Shown piece by piece: positions 1 to 6,721 of a DNA stretch of 14,645 nucleotides (position 1 is the stretch's first letter; every line of letters begins with the position of its first letter). The position numbers and the translations under genes are program-made. The notes beneath the pieces are model-generated. The model had not been told where the DNA came from and did not search any database. It saw only the letters and a list, made by a program, of their open reading frames with translations. Source of the stretch: JBAVEL01 sp049587715 (GTDB lineage: Bacteria > Bacteroidota > Ignavibacteria > UBA10030 > UBA6906); NCBI GenBank assembly GCA_049587715.1, contig JBAVEL010000182.1, positions 1 through 14,645 of the forward strand, given 5' to 3'.

Positions 1-49
1 GTGAAAGGGTGGGCGGGAGGTCTGTCGCACTTTCTTGATGGAAGCAGCC
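1..49 (+). other. Leader upstream of rplC; possible rpsJ end
   Basis: This is a short stretch before the rplC start. In most bacteria rpsJ (S10) lies immediately upstream of rplC. A TGA at 2-4 could be its stop codon, but with only one base of coding sequence visible this cannot be proved. A GGGAGG at 15-20 is too far from the chosen rplC start to act as its usual ribosome binding site. No promoter or terminator is recognisable. Confidence 0.3.
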
Positions 50-682
50 ATGACAGGACTGTTGGGAAAGAAGATCGGAATGACGAGCGTCTTTGACGAG
101 TCGGGGGAGGCAGTGCCCTGCACCGTCATCGAGGCGGGGCCCTGCTTCGTCACGCAGGTGAAGACGATGGAGCGGGACGGCTATCAGGCCGTACAGCTCG
201 GGTTCGGAGAGAGAAGGGAGCGGCTTCTGACGAAGGCGGTGGCCGGACACCTGGCGAAGTCGAAGGTGAAGCCCGTCCGGTTCATCCGCGAGTTCCGTCT
301 GCGCGGCATGGCCGATCTCCAGCCGGGACAGGAGATCAAGGTCGAGAGCGTCTTCAGCAGGGGAGACGTGGTGTCCGTGGTGGGGAACTCGAAGGGGCGG
401 GGTTTCCAGGGGGTCGTGAAGCGCCACCACTTCGGCGGAGGATTCCGGACGCACGGGCAAAGCGATCGCGAGCGGGCGCCGGGATCGGTGGGCTCCTCTT
501 CCTATCCCTCCCGGGTGTTCCGGGGACAGCGCATGGCGGGCCGGATGGGGGGTGAACGGGTCACGGTCCGGAACCTGCGCGTGGTGGGTGTGATTGCGGA
601 TTCGAACCTGCTCCTTCTGAAGGGCTCCGTCCCCGGAGCCATCAACGGCATCCTGGAGATCCGGAAGAACGAGCGGGCGTAA
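50..682 (+). CDS. rplC: 50S ribosomal protein L3
   Basis: L3 is an early-assembly large-subunit protein that binds 23S rRNA near its 3' end and sends a loop toward the peptidyl transferase centre. The 210-residue product opens with MTGLLGKKIGMT, the family N-terminus. Further on it has RGFQGVVKRHHF, then GSVGSSSYPSRVFRGQRMAG and RMGGERVTVRNL. The region where E. coli L3 carries the glutamine methylated by PrmB reads GSSSYPSRV here, so that glutamine is absent. ATG 50 is preferred over in-frame TTG 35 and ATG 38 because the upstream codons are not part of the family and GGAAG (40-44) lies just before it. rplD follows after 17 bases. Confidence 0.97.
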   Translation: MTGLLGKKIGMTSVFDESGEAVPCTVIEAGPCFVTQVKTMERDGYQAVQLGFGERRERLLTKAVAGHLAKSKVKPVRFIREFRLRGMADLQPGQEIKVESVFSRGDVVSVVGNSKGRGFQGVVKRHHFGGGFRTHGQSDRERAPGSVGSSSYPSRVFRGQRMAGRMGGERVTVRNLRVVGVIADSNLLLLKGSVPGAINGILEIRKNERA

Positions 683-699
683 ACGGGAGGTCAGCCGAC

Positions 700-1329
700 A
701 TGGAAATGGAAGTGTACCGGAAGGACGGAACGAAGAGCGGAGAGACCGTGACGCTCTCTCCCGACATCTTCGGCATCGTCCCCAACGAACACGTCATCTA
801 TCAGGCGGTCCGGGCCTATCTGGCGCACCAGCGCCAGGGGACGGCGGATGTGAAGACGCGGGCGGAGGTGCGGGGCGGCGGCAAGAAGCCCTTCAAGCAG
901 AAGCACACCGGGATGGCGCGGCAGGGGTCCTCGCGCTCTCCGGTCATGACGGGAGGGGGTTCCATTTTCGGACCCGAGCCGAGGGATTACGTTGTGAAGC
1001 TGCCGGCGAAGATGCGGAAGCTGGCGCGGAAGTCGGCCCTCTCCCACAAAGCGAAGGACGGCCAGATCAGGGTGGTGGAGGATTTCACCCTCCCGGCCCC
1101 CCGCACACGGGACATGGCGGCCATTCTCAAGGCGCACGCGCTCCATGCGACGAAGACCCTCCTGCTGACCGCGAAGAACGACCCGCATCTGTTCCGTTCA
1201 GGCCGCAACATCCCCACCCTGAACGTGCTGGAGGCGGACAAGGCTTCCACCTATGAGATTCTGAACAACCGGATGCTGCTCATTCAGAAGAGCGCCGTGG
1301 AGGTTCTGCAGAACACTTTCAAGAACTGA
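700..1329 (+). CDS. rplD: 50S ribosomal protein L4
   Basis: L4 binds 23S rRNA domain I, and its long loop lines the nascent-peptide exit tunnel. In E. coli it also represses its own S10 operon. The 209-residue length is typical. The tunnel loop lies at about residues 53-97 and is recognisable from GGGKKPFKQK, MARQGSSRSP and GGGSIFGPEPRDY. The usual QKGTGRAR and WRGGG segments read QKHTGMAR and MTGGG here, a mild departure from the consensus as I recall it. The globular C-terminal part includes ARKSALSHKAKDG and NIPTLNVLEADKASTYEIL. GGGAGG at 685-690 supports ATG 700 over ATG 706. The L4 regulatory leader, if any, would lie outside the window. Confidence 0.97.
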   Translation: MEMEVYRKDGTKSGETVTLSPDIFGIVPNEHVIYQAVRAYLAHQRQGTADVKTRAEVRGGGKKPFKQKHTGMARQGSSRSPVMTGGGSIFGPEPRDYVVKLPAKMRKLARKSALSHKAKDGQIRVVEDFTLPAPRTRDMAAILKAHALHATKTLLLTAKNDPHLFRSGRNIPTLNVLEADKASTYEILNNRMLLIQKSAVEVLQNTFKN

Positions 1330-1347
1330 TGTCTCCGGGACACTGCC

Positions 1348-1638
1348 ATGATCGAGATTCTGAAACGACCCATCGTGACCGAGAAGATGACGGCACTCCA
1401 GGAGAAGGGTCAGTATGCCTTCGAGGTGGACCGTCAGGCCAACAAGATTGAGATCAAGAGGGCCGTCGAGAAGAAGTTCGGCGTCACCGTGCTGGACGTC
1501 CGCACCCTGCGTCACAAGGGGAAAGCGAAGGCCCAGATGACGCGGAAGGGGCGGTTCTCCGGCAGGACTGCTTCCTGGAAGAAGGCGGTGGTGCGCCTGA
1601 AGGAAGGCGACAAGATCGAGTTCTTCCAGAACGTGTAG
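1348..1638 (+). CDS. rplW: 50S ribosomal protein L23
   Basis: L23 sits at the exit of the peptide tunnel. In bacteria it is the main docking site for trigger factor and SRP, together with neighbouring L29. The 96-residue product is the usual length. It begins MIEILKRPIVTEKMT, the family signature, followed by YAFEVDRQANKIEIKRAVEKKF and VRTLRHKGKAK; the last is the basic loop that contacts 23S rRNA. It ends in a GDKIEFF strand. The start has only a short GGGA (1337-1340) seven bases upstream. Spacing to rplD is 18 bases, so the two are probably translated from one message. Confidence 0.97.
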   Translation: MIEILKRPIVTEKMTALQEKGQYAFEVDRQANKIEIKRAVEKKFGVTVLDVRTLRHKGKAKAQMTRKGRFSGRTASWKKAVVRLKEGDKIEFFQNV

Positions 1639-1668
1639 CCACGACGCAAGGCCCGAGGAAACGACGCC

Positions 1669-2496
1669 ATGCCCATCAAGAAACTGAAACCCAACACGCC
1701 CGGAACCCGCTGGATGACCGTGGCGTCCTTTGAAGAGATCTCCAAGGTCCGCCCGGAAAAGGCCCTCCTCGAGCCGCTCAAGCGCTCGGGAGGGAGAAAC
1801 AATACGGGCCGTATTACCAGCCGCCACCGGGGGGGCGGGCACAAGCGGTTCTACCGGATCATCGATTTCAAGCGGGACAAGACGGGGATGGATGCCCGCG
1901 TGAAGTCCGTCGAGTATGATCCCAACAGGGCCGCCCGCATCCTCCTGCTGCAGTACGCGGACGGGGAGCGCAGGTACATTCTGGCCCCCGAAGGCGTGCA
2001 CGTGGGAGAGATCCTGCGCTCGGGCCCCGATGCCGAGATCCGCACGGGCAACGCCATGCCTCTGGCGAACATCCCCGCGGGCACCTTCGTGCACAACATC
2101 GAGATGAAGCCCGGCAAGGGGGGGCAGCTTGCGCGGAGTGCGGGAATGGCCGTCCAGCTCATGGCCAAGGAGGGGCACTTCGCCCAGCTCAAGCTCCCTT
2201 CGGGAGAAGTCCGCAACATCCCCGCCGCCTGCATGGCAACCATCGGAAGCGTGGGAAACGCGGAACATGAGAACATCAGCCTCGGGAAGGCGGGCAGGTC
2301 GCGCTGGCTGGGCATCCGCCCCCAATCCCGGGGCGTCGTCATGAACCCGGTGGATCATCCCCACGGGGGGGGGGAGGGGAAGTCCCCCCAGGGCAACCCC
2401 CATCCGGTTTCTCCCTGGGGATGGCACACCAAGGGGCTCAAGACCAGAAAGCGGAAGGCAACGTCTTCGAAGTACATCGTGAAACGAAGAAAGTGA
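1669..2496 (+). CDS. rplB: 50S ribosomal protein L2
   Basis: L2 is needed for subunit association and peptidyl transferase activity and binds 23S rRNA domain IV. Length is 275 residues, as usual. Visible landmarks are GGRNNTGRITSRHRGGGHK near residues 43-61, DPNRAARILLLQYADGE in the OB-fold region, the SH3-like part with PGKGGQLARSAG, and the C-terminal loop MNPVDHPHGGGEG from residue 225. H230 is the counterpart of the conserved E. coli His229. Straight after the loop comes KSPQGNPHPVSPWGW, which differs from the E. coli pattern. The C-terminus is lysine/arginine-rich. GAGGAA (1655-1660) sits eight bases before ATG. The loop is encoded over a run of ten G (2365-2374). Confidence 0.98.
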   Translation: MPIKKLKPNTPGTRWMTVASFEEISKVRPEKALLEPLKRSGGRNNTGRITSRHRGGGHKRFYRIIDFKRDKTGMDARVKSVEYDPNRAARILLLQYADGERRYILAPEGVHVGEILRSGPDAEIRTGNAMPLANIPAGTFVHNIEMKPGKGGQLARSAGMAVQLMAKEGHFAQLKLPSGEVRNIPAACMATIGSVGNAEHENISLGKAGRSRWLGIRPQSRGVVMNPVDHPHGGGEGKSPQGNPHPVSPWGWHTKGLKTRKRKATSSKYIVKRRK

Positions 2497-2521
2497 CACA
2501 GCGGGTGAAGGAACAACGCAC

Positions 2522-2809
2522 ATGAGCCGTTCGCTCAAGAAAGGACCGTTCGTCAGCGTCCGACTGGCGGAGCAGGTGGCCGCGCTGAACAGGAGCAACC
2601 AGAAGAAGGTCCTCAAAACCTGGTCGCGGGCCTCCACCATCACCCCGGACTTCGTCGGGCACACGTTCGCCGTCCACAACGGCAACAAGTTCATACCCGT
2701 CTATGTCCACGAGGGGATGGTGGGTCACAAACTGGGGGAGTTCGCCCCCACGCGGCTGTTCCGGGGACATCCCGGTGTGCGGAAGGAAGTGAGCACCTCT
2801 CCCGCCTGA
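2522..2809 (+). CDS. rpsS: 30S ribosomal protein S19
   Basis: S19 sits in the head of the small subunit next to S13 and helps form the intersubunit bridges and A-site region. The 95-residue product has the family N-terminus MSRSLKKGPFV, the central TWSRASTITPDFVG and HNGNKFIPVYV segments, and the C-terminal motif GHKLGEFAPTRLFRGHPG. Nothing is missing. AAGGA (2508-2512) lies nine bases before the ATG. It follows rplB by 25 bases and precedes rplV by 19, the standard S10-operon position. Confidence 0.98.
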   Translation: MSRSLKKGPFVSVRLAEQVAALNRSNQKKVLKTWSRASTITPDFVGHTFAVHNGNKFIPVYVHEGMVGHKLGEFAPTRLFRGHPGVRKEVSTSPA

Positions 2810-2828
2810 AGGAGCACAAGGAGTGCGT

Positions 2829-3263
2829 ATGCTGGAAGCCAGAGCGGTCAACAGATACATCGGGTCGTCCCCGCGCAAGATGCGGCTGGTCATTGACCTG
2901 ATTCGCGGCCAGGGGGTCAACGAAGCGCTGCACCTCCTGCACTTCTCGCCGAAGCACGCGTCCAGGGTCGCCGAGAAGGTTCTGCGTTCGGCGATTTCCA
3001 ACCTGCAGAACAGGGAAGAGGGCGGACGCGTCGAACCCGACGCCATGTTCGTGAAGGAGGCGCGGGTGGACAATGGGATGATGGTGAAGCGTATCAGCCC
3101 GGCCCCCATGGGGCGTGCTTTCCGGATCCGGAAACGCTCCAACCACGTCACGATCGTGGTGGCGACAAGGAAAACGAAAGAACGGAAGCCCGCCAGGCCC
3201 GCCCCCCGGCCCAAGGCCGAGGCGAAAGTCGCCGGGAAGAAGACCGCGAAAGCGGCGGACTGA
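2829..3263 (+). CDS. rplV: 50S ribosomal protein L22 with charged C-terminal tail
   Basis: L22 binds 23S rRNA and its beta-hairpin lines the exit tunnel beside L4. The conserved core runs from MLEARAVNRYIGSSPRKMRL to about residue 112, with the hairpin at about 80-98 (VDNGMMVKRISPAPMGRA) and the strand RSNHVTIVVATRK. At 144 residues it is some 30 longer than the usual 110-115. The excess is a lysine/alanine/proline tail from about residue 117 (KERKPARPAPRPKAEAK) with no visible fold. I chose ATG 2829, five bases after AAGGAG (2818-2823). GTG 2823 is an in-frame alternative adding two residues and would use a second AAGGAG at 2809-2814. Confidence 0.95.
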   Translation: MLEARAVNRYIGSSPRKMRLVIDLIRGQGVNEALHLLHFSPKHASRVAEKVLRSAISNLQNREEGGRVEPDAMFVKEARVDNGMMVKRISPAPMGRAFRIRKRSNHVTIVVATRKTKERKPARPAPRPKAEAKVAGKKTAKAAD

Positions 3264-3288
3264 GCACCATCCACCCCCAGGAGGAACA

Positions 3289-3960
3289 GTGGGACAGAAG
3301 ACTCATCCGGTAGGATTGCGACTGGGCATCGTCCGGTCGTGGGACTCCAACTGGTACGACGAGAAGTCGTTTGCGGGCAAGCTCAACGAGGACATTACGG
3401 TCCGGGACTACGTGCGGAACCGCCTCAAGAAGGCGGGTATCTCGCGGATTCAAATCGAGCGTACCCCCAAGCGCGCTGTCATCACGATCAACACCTCCCG
3501 TCCGGGCATCGTGATCGGCCGGAGTGGCAAGGAGATCACACAGCTCGAAGAGGAGTTGAAGAGGATTACAAGCAAGGAGGTGAAGATCCTCATCAACGAA
3601 ATCAAACGGCCCGAGCTGGACGCCTTTCTTGTGGCCGAGAACATAGCCCAGCAGATTGAAGGGCGCATCGCCTTCCGCCGGGCCATGAAGAACGGGATTA
3701 CGGCCGCCATGCGCATGGGGGCCGAGGGTGTGCGTGTGATGTCCTCGGGGCGGCTGGGCGGCGCCGAAATTGCGCGGCGCGAGCAATATCGCGAGGGGCG
3801 CATTCCGCTCCATACGCTGCGCGCCGACATCGACTATGCAACCGCCACGGCCCGCACGGTCTACGGGGCGATCGGGGTGAAGGTCTGGATCTGCAAGGGC
3901 GAGGTCCTGGGTACCCCCCAGACCGCTCCGCACCATGTGGCCGGGCGGCGCGCCCAATAA
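3289..3960 (+). CDS. rpsC: 30S ribosomal protein S3
   Basis: S3 is in the small-subunit head at the mRNA entry channel and contributes to helicase activity with S4 and S5. The 223-residue product begins with GTG at 3289 (GQKTHPVGLRLGI), directly after a strong AGGAGG at 3279-3284. The longer in-frame reading from 3115 runs back through rplV and is not real. A type II KH domain follows, with its GRSG loop at residues 77-80. The C-terminal half carries MRMGAEGVRVMSSGRLGGAEIAR and the AEIARREQYREGRIPLHTLRA-type motif, then YGAIGVKVWICKGEV. The C-terminal tail is short. Gap to rplV is 25 bases. Confidence 0.97.
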   Translation: MGQKTHPVGLRLGIVRSWDSNWYDEKSFAGKLNEDITVRDYVRNRLKKAGISRIQIERTPKRAVITINTSRPGIVIGRSGKEITQLEEELKRITSKEVKILINEIKRPELDAFLVAENIAQQIEGRIAFRRAMKNGITAAMRMGAEGVRVMSSGRLGGAEIARREQYREGRIPLHTLRADIDYATATARTVYGAIGVKVWICKGEVLGTPQTAPHHVAGRRAQ

Positions 3961-3981
3961 TCCGAGGGAGAGCACAGCACC

Positions 3982-4404
3982 ATGTTGATGCCGAAGAGAG
4001 TGAAGTACAGGAAGGCGCAGCGGGGACGCATGCGGGGGAAGGCGACGCGGGGGTCCCGTGTGGCATTCGGCGACTTCGGCCTGAAGGCGCTCCAGCCCGG
4101 CTGGATCACGCAGAGGCAGATCGAGGCATCGCGTGTCGCCCTGACCCGGATGATGAAGCGCGAGGGGAGGGTCTGGATCCGGATCTTCCCGGACAAGCCG
4201 GTCACCAAGAAGCCGGCCGAGACCCGCATGGGAAAGGGAAAAGGGGCGCCCGAGTACTGGGTGGCGGTGGTGAAACCGGGGCGCATTCTGTTCGAGGTGG
4301 GGGGCACGTCCCGGGCGACGGCCGTGGAGGCCCTCACGCTGGCATCCCACAAGCTCCCGATCCGGACACGGGTCAGCGTGCGGCCGGACTACGCGGGCGC
4401 CTGA
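3982..4404 (+). CDS. rplP: 50S ribosomal protein L16
   Basis: L16 organises the A-site tRNA region of the large subunit. Length 140 is normal. The N-terminus MLMPKRVKYRKAQRGR is the standard start of the family, which favours ATG 3982 over ATG 3988. It is preceded by GAGGGAGA (3964-3971). Other landmarks are GDFGLKALQPGWITQRQIEASR, IFPDKPVTKKPAETRMGKGKG and EYWVAVVKPGRILFEVGG. The arginine in TRMGKGKG is the counterpart of the E. coli residue hydroxylated by the YcfD oxygenase; whether it is modified here is unknown. Gap to rpsC is 21 bases. Confidence 0.98.
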   Translation: MLMPKRVKYRKAQRGRMRGKATRGSRVAFGDFGLKALQPGWITQRQIEASRVALTRMMKREGRVWIRIFPDKPVTKKPAETRMGKGKGAPEYWVAVVKPGRILFEVGGTSRATAVEALTLASHKLPIRTRVSVRPDYAGA

Positions 4405-4445
4405 GGACCGGCGAACCAGTCTATTCATCGGAGGCGGGCGGTGCC

Positions 4446-4676
4446 ATGAAAGCAGTGGAACTTCGTCAGATGTCGCTGGAGGAGCTGAGAAAGCGCCTTG
4501 CGGACGAGACGCAGAACCTGGCCGCGCTGCGGTTTCTCCTGTCCACGAGCCAGCTGGAGAGTCCTCTCAAGGTGCGGCTGGTGCGCAGAGACATTGCGCG
4601 GCTCCGGACCATGATCCATGAGAAGGAGGCCGCGGGGGCCGCGGCCGGACCGAAAGGGAAGGAGACGCCCGCATGA
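4446..4676 (+). CDS. rpmC: 50S ribosomal protein L29
   Basis: L29 is a small two-helix protein near the tunnel exit, in contact with L23. The 76-residue product has the family pattern: LRQMSLEELRKRL in helix one, NLAALRFLLSTSQLESPLKVRLVRRDIARL leading into helix two, and then an alanine/glycine-rich tail (EAAGAAAGPKGKE) that makes it slightly longer than the usual 60-70. GGAGG at 4430-4434 is eleven bases before the ATG. The stop overlaps the next start in an ATGA arrangement (4673-4676), indicating translational coupling to rpsQ. Confidence 0.95.
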   Translation: MKAVELRQMSLEELRKRLADETQNLAALRFLLSTSQLESPLKVRLVRRDIARLRTMIHEKEAAGAAAGPKGKETPA

Positions 4677-4960
4677 CTGCGAACAAGCCGCGACGCACCC
4701 CCGCACCCCGGACAACCCGCCGGAAGGTACGCATCGGGCGCGTGGTGAGCGACAAGATGCAGAAGAGCATCGTGGTGAGCATCGAACGCCACGTGCCCCA
4801 TCCCGTGTACAAGAAATACTACCGGCGGACATCCAAGCTGATGGCCCACGACGAGAAGGGGGAGGCGCGCGTGGGCGACATCGTGAAGGTCATGGAGACG
4901 CGCCCCCTCAGCAGCAGAAAGCGCTGGCGTCTGGTGGAGGTGGTGGAGCGCGCGCAGTGA
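4673..4960 (+). CDS. rpsQ: 30S ribosomal protein S17
   Basis: S17 is a primary 16S rRNA-binding protein with an OB fold, important for assembly of the body of the small subunit. The 95-residue product has a basic, threonine/proline-rich N-terminal extension of about 15 residues before the core KVRIGRVVSDKMQKSIVV. The core continues with HPVYKKYYRRTSKLMAHDE and the signature GDIVKVMETRPLSSRKRWRLVEVVE. Its ATG overlaps the rpmC stop by four bases, so it is expected to be translated by ribosomes finishing rpmC. GGAGA lies about eight bases upstream inside rpmC. Confidence 0.97.
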   Translation: MTANKPRRTPAPRTTRRKVRIGRVVSDKMQKSIVVSIERHVPHPVYKKYYRRTSKLMAHDEKGEARVGDIVKVMETRPLSSRKRWRLVEVVERAQ

Positions 4961-4985
4961 GCATGCCTCAATCGGAGGGTGAGCG

Positions 4986-5354
4986 ATGATCCAGGAAGAG
5001 ACCAATCTGGTGGTAGCAGACAACTCGGGGGCCAAGAAGGTGCGGTGCATCCGGGTCCTGGGGGGGCATGACCGGCGCTACGCAGGGCTGGGGGATCTGA
5101 TCGTGGTTGCGGTGAAGGCGGCAATGCCCGGAGCCGCCGTGAAGAAGGGGGAGGTGGCCCGGGCGGTCATCGTGCGCACCAGGAAAGAGACCCGCCGCAA
5201 GGACGGTTCGTTCATCCGTTTTGACGAGAACGCCGCCGTGCTGGTGAACGAACAGGGAGAGCCGCGCGGGAGCCGCATTTTCGGCCCCGTCGCCCGGGAG
5301 CTCCGGGAACGACAGTACATGAAGATCGTCTCCCTGGCCCCCGAAGTTCTGTAG
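4986..5354 (+). CDS. rplN: 50S ribosomal protein L14
   Basis: L14 is a five-stranded beta-barrel protein at the subunit interface that contacts 16S rRNA helix 14 and the silencing factor RsfS. At 122 residues it has the nearly universal length. Motifs are MIQEETNLVVADNSGAKKV at the N-terminus, GDLIVVAVKAAMPG in the middle and FDENAAVLVNEQGEPRGSRI followed by FGPVARELR at the C-terminus. GGAGGG (4974-4979) is six bases from the ATG. It is the first gene of the classic spc operon, but only 25 bases separate it from rpsQ and I see no promoter or terminator there, so the S10 and spc parts look fused into one transcript. Confidence 0.98.
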   Translation: MIQEETNLVVADNSGAKKVRCIRVLGGHDRRYAGLGDLIVVAVKAAMPGAAVKKGEVARAVIVRTRKETRRKDGSFIRFDENAAVLVNEQGEPRGSRIFGPVARELRERQYMKIVSLAPEVL

Positions 5355-5368
5355 GAAGGAGCGACCCC

Positions 5369-5692
5369 ATGAAGATCCGCAAGAACGATACGGTCATGGT
5401 CATCTCGGGCAACGCGCGCGGGAAGACGGGCAAAGTCCTGAAGGTCTATCCCGAGAAGCACCGTGTCATCGTGGAGGGAGTCAACATCATCAAGCGCCAC
5501 ACGCGGCCGCGGCAGAAGAACCCGCAGGGGGGCATCATCCAGAAGGAGGCGCCCATCCATGTCTCGAACGTCATGCTGGTGGATCCGAAGTCGGGCGGCA
5601 CGACACGAGTGGGTATGAAAGTGGTGACAGACGAAGCGACCGGCCGGAAGCGCCGGATGCGCGTGGCCAAGACCACGGGCGAGATGTTCTGA
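5369..5692 (+). CDS. rplX: 50S ribosomal protein L24
   Basis: L24 is an assembly-initiator protein that binds the 5' domain of 23S rRNA. The 107-residue product carries an N-terminal KOW motif (about residues 3-35: KNDTVMVISGNARGKTGKVL then the VIVEGVNIIKRHTRP strand) and the conserved PQGGIIQKEAPIHVSNVML segment. The C-terminal part DEATGRKRRMRVAKTTGE is usual. AAGGAG (5356-5361) precedes the ATG by seven bases. Spacing to rplN is 14 bases. Confidence 0.97.
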   Translation: MKIRKNDTVMVISGNARGKTGKVLKVYPEKHRVIVEGVNIIKRHTRPRQKNPQGGIIQKEAPIHVSNVMLVDPKSGGTTRVGMKVVTDEATGRKRRMRVAKTTGEMF

Positions 5693-5717
5693 TCGTACAA
5701 CGGGTACGGGGAAATCG

Positions 5718-6413
5718 ATGAGCGACGAGAAGCCGAAGAAGGAGAAGGGCCAGGAAAAGGGAAAGCCCCGGGCGGCGAAGGCGGCCGACAAGCCCGCGCG
5801 GCAGGCGGCTGCGGAAGAACGCATCCCCGCCCGACTGGCGGAGGCCTACCGGAAGGACGGGGTGCCGGCCCTCATGAAGCGGTTCAACTACAGGAGCGTC
5901 ATGCAGGTCCCGCGGCTGGAGAAGATCTGCGTGAATATCGGCGTCGGCCAGGCCACCCAGGATGTGAAGTTGATCGATGCCGCCGTGCAGGATCTGGAAG
6001 CCATCGTGGGCCAGAAGGTGGTGGTGACCAAGGCCAAGAAGTCCATCTCCAACTTCAAGCTGCGGGAGAAGATGCCCATCGGGTGCCGTGTCACGCTCCG
6101 GCGCGGACGGATGTACGAGTTCCTGGACCGGTTCATCTCGGTGGTGGTCCCCCGCATCCGTGACTTCCGGGGCCTCTCGGACAAGTCCTTCGACGGGCGC
6201 GGCAACTACACGGTGGGGATCAAGGAGCACACGGTCTTCCCCGAGATCGATGTGGACAAGATCGTGCGCGTGATGGGCATGGATGTGACGTTCGTGACGA
6301 CCGCCCGGACGGACCAGGAGGCCTACGAGCTGCTCCGTTCGTTCGGCATGCCGTTCGTCAAGCGGCAGGAGGTGCTGGAAACGACAACCGCTCAGACCGA
6401 GGGAACACGCTGA
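5718..6413 (+). CDS. rplE: 50S ribosomal protein L5 with charged N-terminal extension
   Basis: L5 binds 5S rRNA and forms the central protuberance with L18. The core starts near residue 36 (RIPARLAEAYRKDGVPALM) and contains YRSVMQVPRLEKICVNIGVG, KKSISNFKLREKMPIGCRVTLR-type sequence, FDGRGNYTVGIKEHTVFPEID and GMDVTFVTTART. At 231 residues it is about 50 longer than the usual 179. Most of the excess is a 35-residue lysine/alanine/glutamate-rich N-terminal extension (MSDEKPKKEKGQEKGKPRAA...). I see no ATG, GTG or TTG near the core start, and GGGGA (5708-5712) precedes ATG 5718, so the extension appears genuinely encoded. The stop overlaps the rpsN start by one base. Confidence 0.96.
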   Translation: MSDEKPKKEKGQEKGKPRAAKAADKPARQAAAEERIPARLAEAYRKDGVPALMKRFNYRSVMQVPRLEKICVNIGVGQATQDVKLIDAAVQDLEAIVGQKVVVTKAKKSISNFKLREKMPIGCRVTLRRGRMYEFLDRFISVVVPRIRDFRGLSDKSFDGRGNYTVGIKEHTVFPEIDVDKIVRVMGMDVTFVTTARTDQEAYELLRSFGMPFVKRQEVLETTTAQTEGTR

Positions 6414-6682
6414 TGGCCAAGACCTGCATGTTTGCACGGGAAGTGAAACGCCGCAAACTGGTGGCGAAGTACGAGGCGCTCCGGAAGGAGCTGAAGGCCA
6501 AGGGCGACTACGAGGGGCTGCAGGCCCTTCCCCGGAACAGCAGCCCGACGCGCCTCCACAACCGCTGTCAGATTTCCGGGCGCCCGCGCGGGTATCTGCG
6601 GAAATTCGGGCTCTCGCGCATCGCCTTCCGGGATCTGGCCCTGCAGGGGCAGATTCCCGGCATCACGAAGGCGAGCTGGTAG
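6413..6682 (+). CDS. rpsN: 30S ribosomal protein S14, zinc-independent form
   Basis: S14 assembles late in the small-subunit head next to S3 and S19. This is the longer, zinc-free form: 89 residues, with the inserted segment (LRKELKAKGDYEGLQALPRNSSPTR-type) and the C-terminal motif GRPRGYLRKFGLSRIAFRD. At the positions where the short zinc-ribbon form has four cysteines only one remains (NRCQISGRP), and LSRIAF replaces LCRICF. The same form is typical of Bacteroidetes and Chlorobi. ATG 6413 overlaps the rplE TGA (TGATG), and GAGGGA (6399-6404) lies upstream. The gap to rpsH is 39 bases. Confidence 0.97.
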   Translation: MAKTCMFAREVKRRKLVAKYEALRKELKAKGDYEGLQALPRNSSPTRLHNRCQISGRPRGYLRKFGLSRIAFRDLALQGQIPGITKASW

Positions 6683-6721
6683 ATCGGGCGAGGACTTCCC
6701 AGGAACCAGGAGAACCATCCT

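Noticed and set aside
1198..2694. A 498-codon minus-strand open frame antisense to rplD-rpsS
   Set aside because: It spans four genes plus their gaps, has no recognisable motif, and the composition is that expected from reverse translation of biased codons.
3148..4428. A 426-codon minus-strand open frame antisense to rpsC and rplP
   Set aside because: It overlaps two certain genes, with no motif or ribosome binding context.
4961..4985. A separate spc promoter before rplN
   Set aside because: The 25-base gap is filled by the Shine-Dalgarno and has no -35/-10-like pair that I can support.
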